Shown here: positions 25,401 through 33,837 of the stretch, piece after piece
Layout: each line of letters starts with the position of its first letter
Position numbering within the stretch: position 1 is the first letter of the stretch
DNA from: Limosilactobacillus pontis
GTDB lineage: Bacteria > Bacillota > Bacilli > Lactobacillales > Lactobacillaceae
NCBI RefSeq assembly: GCF_002940945.1
Contig: NZ_PNFV01000001.1
Coordinates: 1 to 64,000, forward strand
Length of the DNA stretch: 64,000 bases
Reading direction: 5' to 3'
Notes under the pieces: model-generated
Told to the model about the DNA's origin: nothing
Database searches by the model: none
Seen by the model: only the letters and a program-made list of their open reading frames with translations
Made by a program: the position numbers and the translations under genes

Positions 25401-26214
25401 TCTTCAACAGTCGCTGGGCGACGTGATAGTAGTGCTTATACAAGGCTGTATAACGGCCACTGTTCTTCTTCACTAGCCAGGGCTTATCACGGCCGCAATA
25501 GTGAAGGATAACGGTGTTTTTGATTACCCAATCGGTTGTCCACTCGCCAAAGGAGATCGTTTCGTAAATCTGCCCCTTCCGTGTATCATAGTTATAGAGT
25601 TCGTCGGGGACCGACTTGATATTCCTACCATAGAGGGCGTTGAGCACGTCCTGGTCAGGCAAGAAAAGAACATGATTACGGATATAGTCAAAGATAACGT
25701 TGGGCTGGACCCGTTGACGGATAGCATCGAGGTTCATCAAGAGCACCCCGGAGTTGTAATAACCATCGGCGTCAAAGTTTTGCAGGCGGATCTTGTTGAT
25801 CACCTCGGTGGTATTGGTCAGTCCGGTGTGGATGGCTGAAGCATAAAGGTAGTCAGACAGGTCGGTCGCGTAGAGCCTAGTCAGGTCATTGATACAGAGT
25901 ACATCGGCGTCTAAATAAAGGATCTTATGCAGGTTGGCTGGCAGAAGCTTGTGCGCCAGGAGCCGGTAGTAGATCGTTGTCGGATAGCGGTCGGTGACCG
26001 GGGCATCCTTGAACATTTCGTTCTTTACCATCACCGGATGGTAGGTCATCCCCAAGCGCTGGCAGAAAGCAGCCAGTATGTCCCCCTGCTGAAGCGGCTG
26101 TTTTTGAATCACGTAGACATCAAAATTGCGGGCGGTCGTGTTGGCTTTGATCGAAAGCAGGACGGTCGCCAGCTGGGTAGTATAATGATCATCAATTGAG
26201 AATAATAGGTTCAT
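25384..26214 (-). CDS. glycosyltransferase family 8 protein
   Basis: A 276-residue retaining glycosyltransferase of the GT8 family, which transfers glucose or galactose from UDP-sugars to cell-envelope glycans. The family landmarks are LLFSIDDHYTTQLATVLLSI at the N-terminus, the DxD metal site LYLDADVLCIND, YYNSGVLLMNLDAIR, and HYCGRDKPW near the C-terminus. GCAAGGAGG precedes the ATG. The 3' end overlaps the cysteine hydrolase by 17 bases on the other strand, with no terminator between them. It is a single gene outside any visible polysaccharide cluster. Confidence 0.9.
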   Translation of the reverse strand: MNLLFSIDDHYTTQLATVLLSIKANTTARNFDVYVIQKQPLQQGDILAAFCQRLGMTYHPVMVKNEMFKDAPVTDRYPTTIYYRLLAHKLLPANLHKILYLDADVLCINDLTRLYATDLSDYLYASAIHTGLTNTTEVINKIRLQNFDADGYYNSGVLLMNLDAIRQRVQPNVIFDYIRNHVLFLPDQDVLNALYGRNIKSVPDELYNYDTRKGQIYETISFGEWTTDWVIKNTVILHYCGRDKPWLVKKNSGRYTALYKHYYHVAQRLLKTSQQL

Positions 26215-26295
26215 GAAATGGTCCTCCTTGCAATAAGCTCATTATAGCAATTGTCGGTGGAACCAGGCAGGTGAAATCAGAAATGGAGACGTATT

Positions 26296-26952
26296 ATGAA
26301 ACAGGAAGAACAAATTGTCGCAGTTAAAAAATACACCATCGCAAAACTGGGTCAGGATGAGACTGGGCACGGTATGGATCACATCAACCGGGTCGTTCAA
26401 ATGGCCCGCCGGTTAGCCGCCGGTGAAGGGGTCGATCCTTTCTTACCGGTGGTGTCCGCTTACCTTCACGATACGATCGACGAAAAGCTGGTAACCAGTA
26501 TTCCGGCAGCTGAGCAGGAACTACGTGACTACCTGGTGACCCACGGCTTTACCATTGAGCAGGTGACCACAATCATGGACACCATCAGCAATATCTCCTT
26601 TGCCCACACTCTTGATGGTGAACCGATCCGTCTCTCGATCGTTGGCAAGATCGTCCGCGATGCCGACTGGCTGGACGCGATCGGTGCTCTTGGGATTACT
26701 CGGGCGATCTACTACGGTGGTGGCCACCATGAGAAGATCTACGACCCAGCAGTCAAGCCTCGTCAAAACATGAGCCGGAAAGAATACCGCAACCTAGCCG
26801 ACGAAACGATCATCAACCACTTCTACGAAAAGATTCTCAAATTGAAGGACATGCTGCAGACGACAACCGCCCGCCAGATTGCCGAACATCGCCAACAGGT
26901 CATGCTCGACTTTTTAGCCGAGTTTAAGGCCGAGTGGCAAGCCAAAAAGTAA
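26296..26952 (+). CDS. HD-domain phosphohydrolase (YedJ-like)
   Basis: A 218-residue metal-dependent hydrolase. The HD superfamily ligands are visible: His in GHGMDHINRV, the HD pair in AYLHDTIDEK, and Asp in VRDADWLDAIGALG. Related proteins act on nucleotides or phosphorylated compounds; the substrate is unknown. The start ATG has GGAG 7 bases upstream. It is a single-gene unit ending at a terminator shared with the convergent membrane protein gene. Confidence 0.87.
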   Translation: MKQEEQIVAVKKYTIAKLGQDETGHGMDHINRVVQMARRLAAGEGVDPFLPVVSAYLHDTIDEKLVTSIPAAEQELRDYLVTHGFTIEQVTTIMDTISNISFAHTLDGEPIRLSIVGKIVRDADWLDAIGALGITRAIYYGGGHHEKIYDPAVKPRQNMSRKEYRNLADETIINHFYEKILKLKDMLQTTTARQIAEHRQQVMLDFLAEFKAEWQAKK

Positions 26953-26980
26953 ACAAAAACGCTCTTTTTTATACAATTGG

Positions 26981-27028
26981 AAAATGCCCGCTAGGCACCA
27001 GTATTTAGATGCTTAGCGAGCATTTTTT
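26981..27028. terminator. bidirectional terminator
   Basis: A 17-bp stem (26981-26997 with 27010-27026, two wobbles) flanked by A and T runs between convergent genes. Confidence 0.87.
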
Positions 27029-27029
27029 C

Positions 27030-27593
27030 TTATTTTTTATCGTTACTATCAGAATCAATGGGCGCGACCCAGTGCCGCCACAACCAGCGGGCAACCAGGC
27101 CCAGCAACGGTGTCAAGACCGCGTAAAGCAGGGCCGTCAGAACGCTGAGCGATAACCCTAACCGAGCATAGGTCAGGGCGGTCGCCGCCTGGCCATCGAA
27201 GAGCAGACCCACAATGGCCAGCCCGGCCTCCATAAACACTAATTGCAGCAAGCCGGCAAGCAAACCAAGGAAAATCAGCTGCTGGTGGGTGACGGTTCGG
27301 TCACCCAGCTGCCAGCCAATCAACCAGGCCAGGACTACCACTGTCAGCAGGATGGACACACTAGCAACCGCATTGACTGTCCCGGTCCAAAACATGACGA
27401 CTAGGGCCGCAATCGCAACACCGAGGGCATTTCCAATACCTGCCGCCAGCAGGACAGCCAGACTGATGATCCCCGCCCAGGGAGCGACAAACACCCCCGT
27501 TGGCAAGATGAAGCGGGTACTGATCAGGCTAACCATGACCATCAGAACCACCGCTAGGGCATCAAAAGCAAGGGACTTAAGACTAATTTTCAT
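27030..27593 (-). CDS. polytopic membrane protein, possibly an ECF transporter S component
   Basis: A 187-residue protein with about six predicted helices (for example ALAVVLMVMVSLIST, IISLAVLLAAGIGNALG, SILLTVVVLAWLIG and LVFMEAGLAIVGLLF) and a polar C-terminal tail. Size and helix number resemble the substrate-binding S components of ECF vitamin transporters, but no diagnostic motif is visible, so this is a guess. Its ATG lies 4 bases after the stop of the DegV gene, so the two are one operon. Confidence 0.6.
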   Translation of the reverse strand: MKISLKSLAFDALAVVLMVMVSLISTRFILPTGVFVAPWAGIISLAVLLAAGIGNALGVAIAALVVMFWTGTVNAVASVSILLTVVVLAWLIGWQLGDRTVTHQQLIFLGLLAGLLQLVFMEAGLAIVGLLFDGQAATALTYARLGLSLSVLTALLYAVLTPLLGLVARWLWRHWVAPIDSDSNDKK

Positions 27594-27597
27594 GGTC

Positions 27598-28473
27598 TTA
27601 CAGCGGCTTCTTATCAGTATCCTGCATCCAAGCTAGTGCCAGGGCCCCTTGGCCAAGGTGGGTCCCGATGACTGGCCCAAAGTAGCTCAGCTCAAAATTG
27701 ATATCAGGAAATTCACCCTGCAGCTTTTCCAGCCACTTCTGGCCAGCTTCCGGTGCGTTGGCGTGGAAGACAATTCCACGGACCGGGTAATTAAGCTTAG
27801 CCAGGTCTGCCTTGAAGATCTGCTCACAACGCAGCTTAGCCTTCTTCATCGACCGGACCTTCTCAAAGGCCTCGATGGCATGGTGCTCGTTGTGGAAACT
27901 CAACAGCGGCTTTATCTTCAAAATTGAGCCGACAAAGGCGGAGGCGTTGGAAAGACGTCCCCCCCGAACCAGGTTTTGCAGATCATCGACCACGAAGACC
28001 TCGTTGATTGTGTCTCGCAGCTGGGTTAGCTTGGTAATGATGGTGTCGAGGTCGTCGCCGTCCTCAACCATCTGGGCTGCTTGGATAGCAAGGTAGCCCA
28101 TCAACTTGACGGTGATCTGGCTGTCAAATGGCACAATCTTGATGGTGTCCTTCATCTCTGCCGCAATCTGAGCAATGTTATTCAGGAAGCCGGAGATCGA
28201 CTTGGCCAAGTGAATGCTGATGACGGCATCATAACCCTGATCGGCCAGCTTCTGGTAGAGTTCCATCATCTCACCAATTGACGGCTGGGAGGTGCTGGGA
28301 AAGGTACTGGACGTCTTCAACAGATGGTAGAATTCCTCGGTCGTGATGTCAACGCCCTCACGATAACCCTTACCGTCCACAACGAATGGAATTGGGACAA
28401 CGTGAATATGATTGGCGGCCGCCTCTTCCGGAGTGAGGTAGGCGGTGCTGTCGGTCACAACAGCAATTTTCAT
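27598..28473 (-). CDS. DegV-family fatty-acid-binding protein
   Basis: A 291-residue DegV protein. The N-terminal IAVVTDSTAYL and the SQPSIGEM plus ISIHLAKSISGF loops form the fatty-acid carboxylate site; the C-terminal GPVIGTHLGQGALALAW is also conserved. DegV (FakB-type) proteins present fatty acids to the kinase FakA for incorporation into phospholipid. The ATG at 28473 has GGAGGA 7 bases upstream; the longer frame to 28569 has no ribosome site. It is the first gene of an operon with the membrane protein. Confidence 0.92.
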   Translation of the reverse strand: MKIAVVTDSTAYLTPEEAAANHIHVVPIPFVVDGKGYREGVDITTEEFYHLLKTSSTFPSTSQPSIGEMMELYQKLADQGYDAVISIHLAKSISGFLNNIAQIAAEMKDTIKIVPFDSQITVKLMGYLAIQAAQMVEDGDDLDTIITKLTQLRDTINEVFVVDDLQNLVRGGRLSNASAFVGSILKIKPLLSFHNEHHAIEAFEKVRSMKKAKLRCEQIFKADLAKLNYPVRGIVFHANAPEAGQKWLEKLQGEFPDINFELSYFGPVIGTHLGQGALALAWMQDTDKKPL

Positions 28474-28597
28474 TGTATCGTCCTCCATATAAATTAAATA
28501 TAATTGCTTTGTAATGGATAAAAATCCACATAATACAAGAAGCATACCACATGAAGAAGTATAAACCAACTTATTTCGGCAGACAAATGCTATAACT

Positions 28598-28626
28598 TGT
28601 TTGCCTACACGGAAAAACGGTATAAT
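28598..28626 (+). promoter_or_regulatory. promoter of rqcH
   Basis: TTGTTT at 28598-28603, a 17-base spacer and TATAAT at 28621-28626; the start codon is 48 bases downstream. Confidence 0.65.
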
Positions 28627-28673
28627 AGGAATCGCACATTTTTGAACGTCATTTAATGAAAGGAGCGCTTTGC

Positions 28674-30356
28674 ATGTCCTTTGACGGTTTCTTTACCCAT
28701 GCAATGGTGCATGAACTAGACCAAACATTAACCACCGGCCGGGTTGCCCGGGTGAGTCAGCCCTACCCCGCCGAATTGATCATCACAATCCGGGCACACC
28801 GGCACAACTATGCCCTCCTGCTCTCGGCCAACCCGACCTACCCGCGGATCCAGATCACCACGATCCCTTACAGTAATCCGGCCGTACCAACAAACTTCAC
28901 GATGACCCTCCGCAAGTACCTGGAGGGGGCCATTCTTCACTCAATCGAACAAGCTGGCAATGACCGGATCATCAAGCTGACCTTCGATACCCGCGACGAA
29001 CTCGGCGATAGCCAACAGCTGATCCTGGTCAGTGAAATCATGGCCCGCCACAGCAACATCTCCCTGATCAATCACAAGACCGGTAAAATCATCGATACGG
29101 TCAAGCACGTCGGGTCCGACCAGAATCGGGTTCGTCTCCTCCTCCCTGGCGCGACCTTTGTTATGCCGCCAAAGCAAGACAAGCTGAATCCCTACCTGCC
29201 TAACCAGCTCTACAGCGATCTGGTTAAACAGTACCAGGACCCGCGTGAGTTGGCTCACCATCTCCAGCAGGGCTATGAAGGACTAGGCAGTGATACGGCC
29301 CGCGACCTGGCCAACCGTCTGCTGGCCAGCGATCACCTGCCTACTACTTATCAACAGTTCATCCAGCATTTCGATCATCCGGACCCCGTAATTATCAACG
29401 GTAAGCGAAAGTCATTTATGGCCTTCCCGCCACGCGATGCTGAAGAAGATGACCTCCAGCACTTCGCCACCTTATCTGAATTGCTTGACAATTACTACGC
29501 CCAAAAGGCCCAGCAGGACCGGTCCAAGGAGCTGGCCGGCCAGGTCATCAAGGTCATCAAGAACGAATTGAAGAAGGACCGGCGCAAGGTCAATAAATTC
29601 CACCAACAGCTGGCCGACGCGGACGCTGCCGACCGCTACCGGATTCGCGGGGAAATTCTCACCACGTACCTTGGCAAGCTCAAGCCGGGCATGACGGCGA
29701 TCACCCTACCTAACTTCTACGATGATAACAAGCCGCTGAAGATCACGCTGGCCCCAGAGCTGTCGCCATCGCGCAACGCCCAGAAATACTTTACCAAGTA
29801 TGATAAGTTGAAAGCTTCGGTTGCCCACGTTAACGAGCAGATGAAGCTGACCGAGGATGAGATCGCATACTTCGAAAACATTCAGAATCAGATCGACCTT
29901 GCCTCCCCGGCCGATATCCAAGAGATTCGGCTGGAGTTGCAACAGCAAGGCTACATCAAGAGCAAGAAGCAGAAGAGTAAGAAACGTCGCAAAGTCCGCC
30001 TCAGCAAGCCCGAGCAGTTCCATACCAGCGATGGTACCCTGGTTTTGGTAGGCAAGAATAATCTGCAAAACGACCGGCTGAGTTTTAAGACCGCCAATAA
30101 GAACGAGATCTGGCTCCACGTCAAGGACATCCCAGGATCCCACGTTGTCATCCGGTCAACTAACCCTAGTGAGCAGACGATTCTAGAGGCAGCCCAGCTG
30201 GCAGCCTACTTCTCCAAGGGGCGCGATTCAGACAACGTCCCTGTTGACTACCTGCCAGTCAAGCGACTTCATAAACCGAATGGTGCCAAGCCCGGTTTCG
30301 TAACCTTCACCGGTCAGAAAACTTTGTACGTAACGCCGCATAAGCTCAATGATTAG
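28674..30356 (+). CDS. rqcH: Rqc2 homologue RqcH (NFACT protein, FbpA-like)
   Basis: A 560-residue NFACT protein. The N-terminal NFACT-N domain begins MSFDGFFTHAMVHELDQTL, then come helix-hairpin-helix and coiled-coil parts (residues about 280-440), and the C-terminal NFACT-R domain has LVGKNNLQNDRLSFKTANKNEIWLHVKDIPGSHVVIRS. In Bacillus RqcH binds stalled 50S subunits and recruits tRNA-Ala to add C-terminal alanine tails. Older annotations call it fibronectin-binding protein. ATG 28674 is preceded by GAAAGGAG at 9 bases and was chosen over 28656. It is monocistronic with a good promoter and terminator. Confidence 0.93.
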   Translation: MSFDGFFTHAMVHELDQTLTTGRVARVSQPYPAELIITIRAHRHNYALLLSANPTYPRIQITTIPYSNPAVPTNFTMTLRKYLEGAILHSIEQAGNDRIIKLTFDTRDELGDSQQLILVSEIMARHSNISLINHKTGKIIDTVKHVGSDQNRVRLLLPGATFVMPPKQDKLNPYLPNQLYSDLVKQYQDPRELAHHLQQGYEGLGSDTARDLANRLLASDHLPTTYQQFIQHFDHPDPVIINGKRKSFMAFPPRDAEEDDLQHFATLSELLDNYYAQKAQQDRSKELAGQVIKVIKNELKKDRRKVNKFHQQLADADAADRYRIRGEILTTYLGKLKPGMTAITLPNFYDDNKPLKITLAPELSPSRNAQKYFTKYDKLKASVAHVNEQMKLTEDEIAYFENIQNQIDLASPADIQEIRLELQQQGYIKSKKQKSKKRRKVRLSKPEQFHTSDGTLVLVGKNNLQNDRLSFKTANKNEIWLHVKDIPGSHVVIRSTNPSEQTILEAAQLAAYFSKGRDSDNVPVDYLPVKRLHKPNGAKPGFVTFTGQKTLYVTPHKLND

Positions 30357-30398
30357 CGGAACGGTGAAGTTTAAATTGGACATTTATTGGACATATTT

Positions 30399-30430
30399 AG
30401 CCGATAGCAATTTTGACTATCGGCTTTTTC
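30399..30430 (+). terminator. terminator of rqcH
   Basis: AGCCGATAG pairs with CTATCGGCT, followed by TTTTTCCTTTTG. Confidence 0.9.
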
Positions 30431-30497
30431 CTTTTGTATTGTATTAATATGCAATTACCTATGATTTTATTCAATCTCTTTTATCGGTATAATAAAC

Positions 30498-30624
30498 GAA
30501 AAATCGGTGCAAAATCGTCTGAAATTGCACCGATAATAAAAAGGGTGCCTTTTCAGGTACCCCGCCGGCTCGGTCTAAGGAGCTACCTCAGTACCAATTT
30601 GCGCACCAGCCTATTTATCTTAGT
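30498..30624 (-). ncRNA. candidate small RNA, copy B, with tandem terminators
   Basis: On the minus strand TTGTAT (30658-30653) and TATAAT (30636-30631), 16 bases apart, would start an RNA at about 30624, whose 5' end is ACTAAGATAAATAGG. Helix CTGGT/GCCGG (30609-30605 with 30569-30565) encloses the hairpin CTGAGG-TAGCT-CCTTAG (30591-30575). Two terminators follow: GGGGTACC...GGCACCC with T5, and ATCGGTGCAA...TTGCACCGAT with T5. No ORF is present. The fold matches copy A (16953-17076) with changed but still pairing bases in the helices. The RNA family is not known to me. Confidence 0.65.
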
Positions 30625-30659
30625 AACTATATTATACCACAAGAATGATATGATACAAT

Positions 30660-30748
30660 ATATGTGCGCATCGGGTGGGTAGCTCCCACTTAAACCGCGC
30701 AAGATGGGAGGTGTCTCCCATAGGACACTGGTTCCTATTTATCTTAGT
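30660..30748 (-). ncRNA. candidate small RNA B2, in tandem with copy B
   Basis: TTGAAC (30784-30779) and TTTAAT (30761-30756) spaced 17 bases on the minus strand would start an RNA at about 30748. Its first 15 bases, ACTAAGATAAATAGG, are identical to the 5' end of copy B, 124 bases further on. It folds into TGGGAG-ACAC-CTCCCA and a TGCGC/GCGCA-closed hairpin containing GTGGG-AGCTA-CCCAC. There is no T-run, so it either runs into copy B or is processed. No ORF is seen. Confidence 0.45.
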
Positions 30749-30761
30749 CGTGCCTATTAAA

Positions 30762-30981
30762 TATCTAATTAAGAGGCTGTTCAAGTAACGGCTAGTAATC
30801 TTGGCGCTCTTCCTTCGGGTTGAGCGCTTCTTAGTTATTAACGCAAAACTTCATATAAGCTATTAAAGTAAATGTTATTGATGAAAATTGATTGGCTTGG
30901 TTGATTTCTTTTTATTGTGTTTGTTTTATGTTTGGTTAAAGTAAATTTCAACTCAACATTGTACTTGCCTATAACAAATAA
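30762..30981. other. non-coding stretch upstream of the small RNAs
   Basis: Apart from the B2 promoter this stretch is AT-rich and has no believable gene. A GCGCTC...GAGCGC hairpin with a 12-base loop lies at 30804-30827, followed by TTCTTAG, a weak terminator-like element of unknown owner. Confidence 0.4.
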
Positions 30982-31016
30982 AACCACCTGGTGATAAATA
31001 AGGTCATCAGGTGGTT
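30982..31016 (-). terminator. terminator of the DUF975 gene
   Basis: AACCACCTGGTGA pairs with TCATCAGGTGGTT; read on the minus strand it is followed by TTATTTG. Confidence 0.75.
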
Positions 31017-31035
31017 CCTTTTTCAATTATTTAGT

Positions 31036-31785
31036 TTATGCATCAGCTGGCCGGTTCCCCCATTCGTGGTAGTGGTCCCCCACCAGGGAAACATAGTAGT
31101 TCATGTAGGTCATCTGCTTATATGGCGTGATCCAGATAAAACCGATTCCTGCAGTCAGCACACCAAGGATGTCCCAGCCCAGGAAACTCAGCCGAAGGAC
31201 AAACAATTCCCACTTGTGGCCATTCATCAATTGCCGGCTCATCGTCACGTAGTCGAAGTAGCTGCGTTCAGTGTCGCCCCCCTGCTCCTTGACATCCTTA
31301 TAGATGTAGAATGTCTGCGAGTAGGAAAAGGTCTTGATGATCCCAGGAATAATCAGCAACAGCGACCAAAGAAAGACCAAGACCCGCTGAATAACGTAGA
31401 GGACGAAGACCGGCAGGATGTACTTGCCGGAGATGGTTTGAAAGGCTGCCTTGAATGGTGATCGCGTCGGTACCTTGGTCCGGATCCAGTCGATCAGGGC
31501 AAAGTCAACACTGAGCAGAAGGTAGGTGGTAATCAGATCACCGATGAAGGACTGACCTGAGTTGCCACTAGCACTACCATTACTACCAGCAGAAGTGGTG
31601 AAATCTCCAGGTAACGTCGGGCTGACCTTGGTAAGATAGTAGGTCAAGCCAGCAATCACTCCAGTAATAACAACCCCGGTGATAACCTGACAAACTACCT
31701 GGACGATATTGAGCTTAATGGCGGTCAGCCAATTACCCGCCAATAGGCTACGGGCTTCCGCCTTCAGTTGTGTTCTTGTCTTCAT
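31036..31785 (-). CDS. DUF975-family membrane protein
   Basis: A 249-residue integral membrane protein. It opens KTRTQLKAEARSLLAGNWLTAIKLN, the usual DUF975 N-terminus, followed by about five or six helices, a serine/glycine-rich loop (residues about 63-78, TTSAGSNGSASGNSG), and the conserved IPGIIKTFSYSQTFYIYKD segment. The C-terminal YKQMTYMNYYVSLVG is also typical. The function is unknown. AAGGGAGG precedes the ATG. It lies 30 bases downstream of the acetyltransferase gene on the same strand and may be co-transcribed with it. Confidence 0.87.
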   Translation of the reverse strand: MKTRTQLKAEARSLLAGNWLTAIKLNIVQVVCQVITGVVITGVIAGLTYYLTKVSPTLPGDFTTSAGSNGSASGNSGQSFIGDLITTYLLLSVDFALIDWIRTKVPTRSPFKAAFQTISGKYILPVFVLYVIQRVLVFLWSLLLIIPGIIKTFSYSQTFYIYKDVKEQGGDTERSYFDYVTMSRQLMNGHKWELFVLRLSFLGWDILGVLTAGIGFIWITPYKQMTYMNYYVSLVGDHYHEWGNRPADA

Positions 31786-31815
31786 GGTATGACCTCCCTT
31801 TATATCTACGGTTGA

Positions 31816-32361
31816 CTATACCTGCGGATGACCACTGACACTCGGTACCAGAAGCTCATAGACGTAGGAGAGCTCCTCAGGACGAAAGGCACCATGCAGG
31901 GTCCCCACCTTGGTAAAACCGTTCTTGGCAATTACATGTTGCATGGCCTGGTTATTTTCGTTGGTGCTGATCCGAATCGACTTAACCGTCGGCCGATGTT
32001 CCTCCAGGTAATCCAGCATATGGATGAAGAGCTTGGATGCATAACCCTTACCGGCGTGGTCAGAATGGATAGCTACCCGGTGAATTACCACGTAGTCTTC
32101 CGTCTCCATCAGCCACTTCCCGTCCAAGTCATCGTAGAAGTGGTCTGGCGCATCGACAATTGCCAGAGTGCCGACGGTCAAGTCATCATTGGATTGGGCC
32201 AGATAGGCATAACCGTGTTCAATATCCTCCTTGATGTGCTGGACATTCGGGTAGTCCCCCTGCCACTGGTCAACCCCGCGTTCAGCCAGTTGGTCGCGGC
32301 CGTTACGCAGGATCGCCAGGATAGTGTCCAAATCTTCCATCGTTGCTTTCTTCATCTTCAT
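31816..32361 (-). CDS. GNAT-family N-acetyltransferase (paralogue 2)
   Basis: A 181-residue GNAT enzyme, a close paralogue of 23435-23974. Shared stretches include RDQLA..G.DQWQGDYPNV, VVIHRVAIHS.HAGKGYAS and IAKNGFTKVG.LHG. The acetyl-CoA loop HAGKGYAS is intact. The ATG at 32361 is preceded by GGGAGTGA and replaces the GTG at 32376. The acyl acceptor is unknown. Confidence 0.88.
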   Translation of the reverse strand: MKMKKATMEDLDTILAILRNGRDQLAERGVDQWQGDYPNVQHIKEDIEHGYAYLAQSNDDLTVGTLAIVDAPDHFYDDLDGKWLMETEDYVVIHRVAIHSDHAGKGYASKLFIHMLDYLEEHRPTVKSIRISTNENNQAMQHVIAKNGFTKVGTLHGAFRPEELSYVYELLVPSVSGHPQV

Positions 32362-32494
32362 AAAACTCACTCCCAAGCTGGTGGCTAGTGCCCGCAGGCG
32401 GGGCCACCATTAAAATTATTAAGTCAACTACTATTATGCCACTAAAGAGGGCAAAAATCTGCCATATTCCGCAAGTAGTAGCCGCAATCTAATC

Positions 32495-33307
32495 TTACTT
32501 ATTGCTGTTTGCTTGGGACTTCTTAGTCGTCTGGGCGAGGGTCTCCTCCTCACTCTCAGCGTAGTTGACCATTTTCAGGAAGTTATCGACGTCGAGACTA
32601 GCCCGGCCAATCAGCACCCCGTCAATATCTGGTTTGGCCATGATCTCTTTGATATTATCCGGGTTAACGCTGCCCCCGTAGAGAATCCGGATCTTATCGG
32701 CAATCTCGTAGGTGTAGTTGTCGGCGATTGTCCGCCGGATCATCCGGCAGCCCTCCTCGGCCAGGGTGGCGTTGGCGTGCTGGCCAATCCCAACCGCCCA
32801 ACTTGGCTCGTAAGAGATGACAACCCGCTTGATCTGGTCCAAGGAGACGCCGTGCAGAACACTCATCAGCTGCTGAAAGACATAGTGAATCTCACCATTG
32901 ACCTCCTTTTGAACCATCGTCTCGTCAGTACAGATGATCGGGGTGATGTCCATCTGGAGGGCGGCCTTGACCTTCCGGTTGACGGCCGCGTTATTCTCAC
33001 CGAAGAGTCGCCGCCGCTCAATGTGGCCAAGCATAGCGTAACTTACACCGAGATCTTTGAGCCCGCGCAGACTCAGCTCCCCGGTATAGGGACCGGAGTA
33101 CTCGGCCGCAGCGTTTTGGGCAATAATCTGCAGGCCAGAGTTACCGGCAGCCTGCTTCATGCTATAGAGAGAAAAGGCCTGGGGAGCAATCCCCACCTCA
33201 ATCTTATCCGGGCTGGGCAGCTTGTCCTTGATCGCGTTGACGAATCTCACTGACTCCGCCACGGTCTTGTGCATCTTCCAGTTAGCCGCAATGAATGGTT
33301 TGCGCAT
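32495..33307 (-). CDS. triose-phosphate isomerase-like protein with altered active-site neighbours
   Basis: A 270-residue TIM barrel closely resembling triose-phosphate isomerase, which interconverts DHAP and glyceraldehyde 3-phosphate. The catalytic Lys (AANWKMHK), His (MLGHIERR) and Glu (SYEPSWAVG) are present, as is the phosphate loop ILYGGSVNPDN. However, the normally invariant GHSERR reads GHIERR, and the usual CVGE near residue 126 reads CTDE. It also has a polar C-terminal tail of about 20 residues beyond the standard end, and it stands alone rather than in a gap-pgk-tpi operon. It is probably a paralogue, perhaps with changed substrate or efficiency. The start ATG has GAGGAGG upstream. 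Confidence 0.85.
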   Translation of the reverse strand: MRKPFIAANWKMHKTVAESVRFVNAIKDKLPSPDKIEVGIAPQAFSLYSMKQAAGNSGLQIIAQNAAAEYSGPYTGELSLRGLKDLGVSYAMLGHIERRRLFGENNAAVNRKVKAALQMDITPIICTDETMVQKEVNGEIHYVFQQLMSVLHGVSLDQIKRVVISYEPSWAVGIGQHANATLAEEGCRMIRRTIADNYTYEIADKIRILYGGSVNPDNIKEIMAKPDIDGVLIGRASLDVDNFLKMVNYAESEEETLAQTTKKSQANSNK

Positions 33308-33465
33308 CGTTGTTTCCTCCTCACTATTTTACTCAAGTATGACACACTTTTAGTCCCCGGTCATCGTTTTTTTGTCCGGCTTGTCTTTCTCCTTAAACTT
33401 AATTTTCATTCTGGAAAAAAGTGACTATAATGAAGGTATCAATACTGAAAAAGAAGGAAATTACC

Positions 33466-33786
33466 TTGACTATGATCATCATTAGCACGATTCTGTTAAT
33501 CGGCTTTCTCTACTTCCTGCAGCGCAATTTCCGCCAGGATAACTACGGCTACTCATTTGTTATGTACATCGGGGCGGTAGTCTTCTATGCGAATCTCTAT
33601 GACAACCTGCCAAAGGACGGCCAGTTCTGGTTGATGATCGTCACCGTCTTGATCCTTATTGCCATCACCGGTGGCTATATCTACCGGGCGGTGACCGCTA
33701 CTAGCGACGAGCGCCACCGCTGGTATGCCGTTGCCTTGGGGATCCTCGCAATTATTCTAGCGATCATCTTCAAGTTCATTCTATAA
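33466..33786 (+). CDS. small hypothetical membrane protein
   Basis: About 106 residues with three or four hydrophobic helices (MIIISTILLIGFLYFL, FVMYIGAVVFYANLY, FWLMIVTVLILIAITGGYIY and YAVALGILAIILAIIFKFIL). The frame can be read from 33421, but a TATAAT at 33433-33438 region precedes the coding part; GAAGGAA 7 bases before TTG 33466 (or 13 before ATG 33472) sets the start. It resembles short YtpI-like membrane proteins only in layout. I do not recognise a family. Confidence 0.6.
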   Translation: MTMIIISTILLIGFLYFLQRNFRQDNYGYSFVMYIGAVVFYANLYDNLPKDGQFWLMIVTVLILIAITGGYIYRAVTATSDERHRWYAVALGILAIILAIIFKFIL

Positions 33787-33793
33787 AGCAAAA

Positions 33794-33825
33794 GGGATCG
33801 GTTGAGCCACACGCTCACCGATCCC
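33794..33825. terminator. bidirectional terminator, first copy of a repeated hairpin
   Basis: GGGATCGGT...ACCGATCCC with an inner GAG/CTC around a short loop. A nearly identical hairpin (one base different over 32) occurs at 36241-36272. Confidence 0.8.
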
Positions 33826-33837
33826 ATTTGTCATCTT

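Noticed and set aside
30413..30682. 89-residue ORF on the plus strand over small RNA copy B
   Set aside because: No ribosome binding site, odd composition, and it runs through two terminator hairpins.
30838..31026. 62-residue minus-strand ORF
   Set aside because: It crosses the terminator of the DUF975 gene, has no ribosome site and lacks any recognisable protein pattern.
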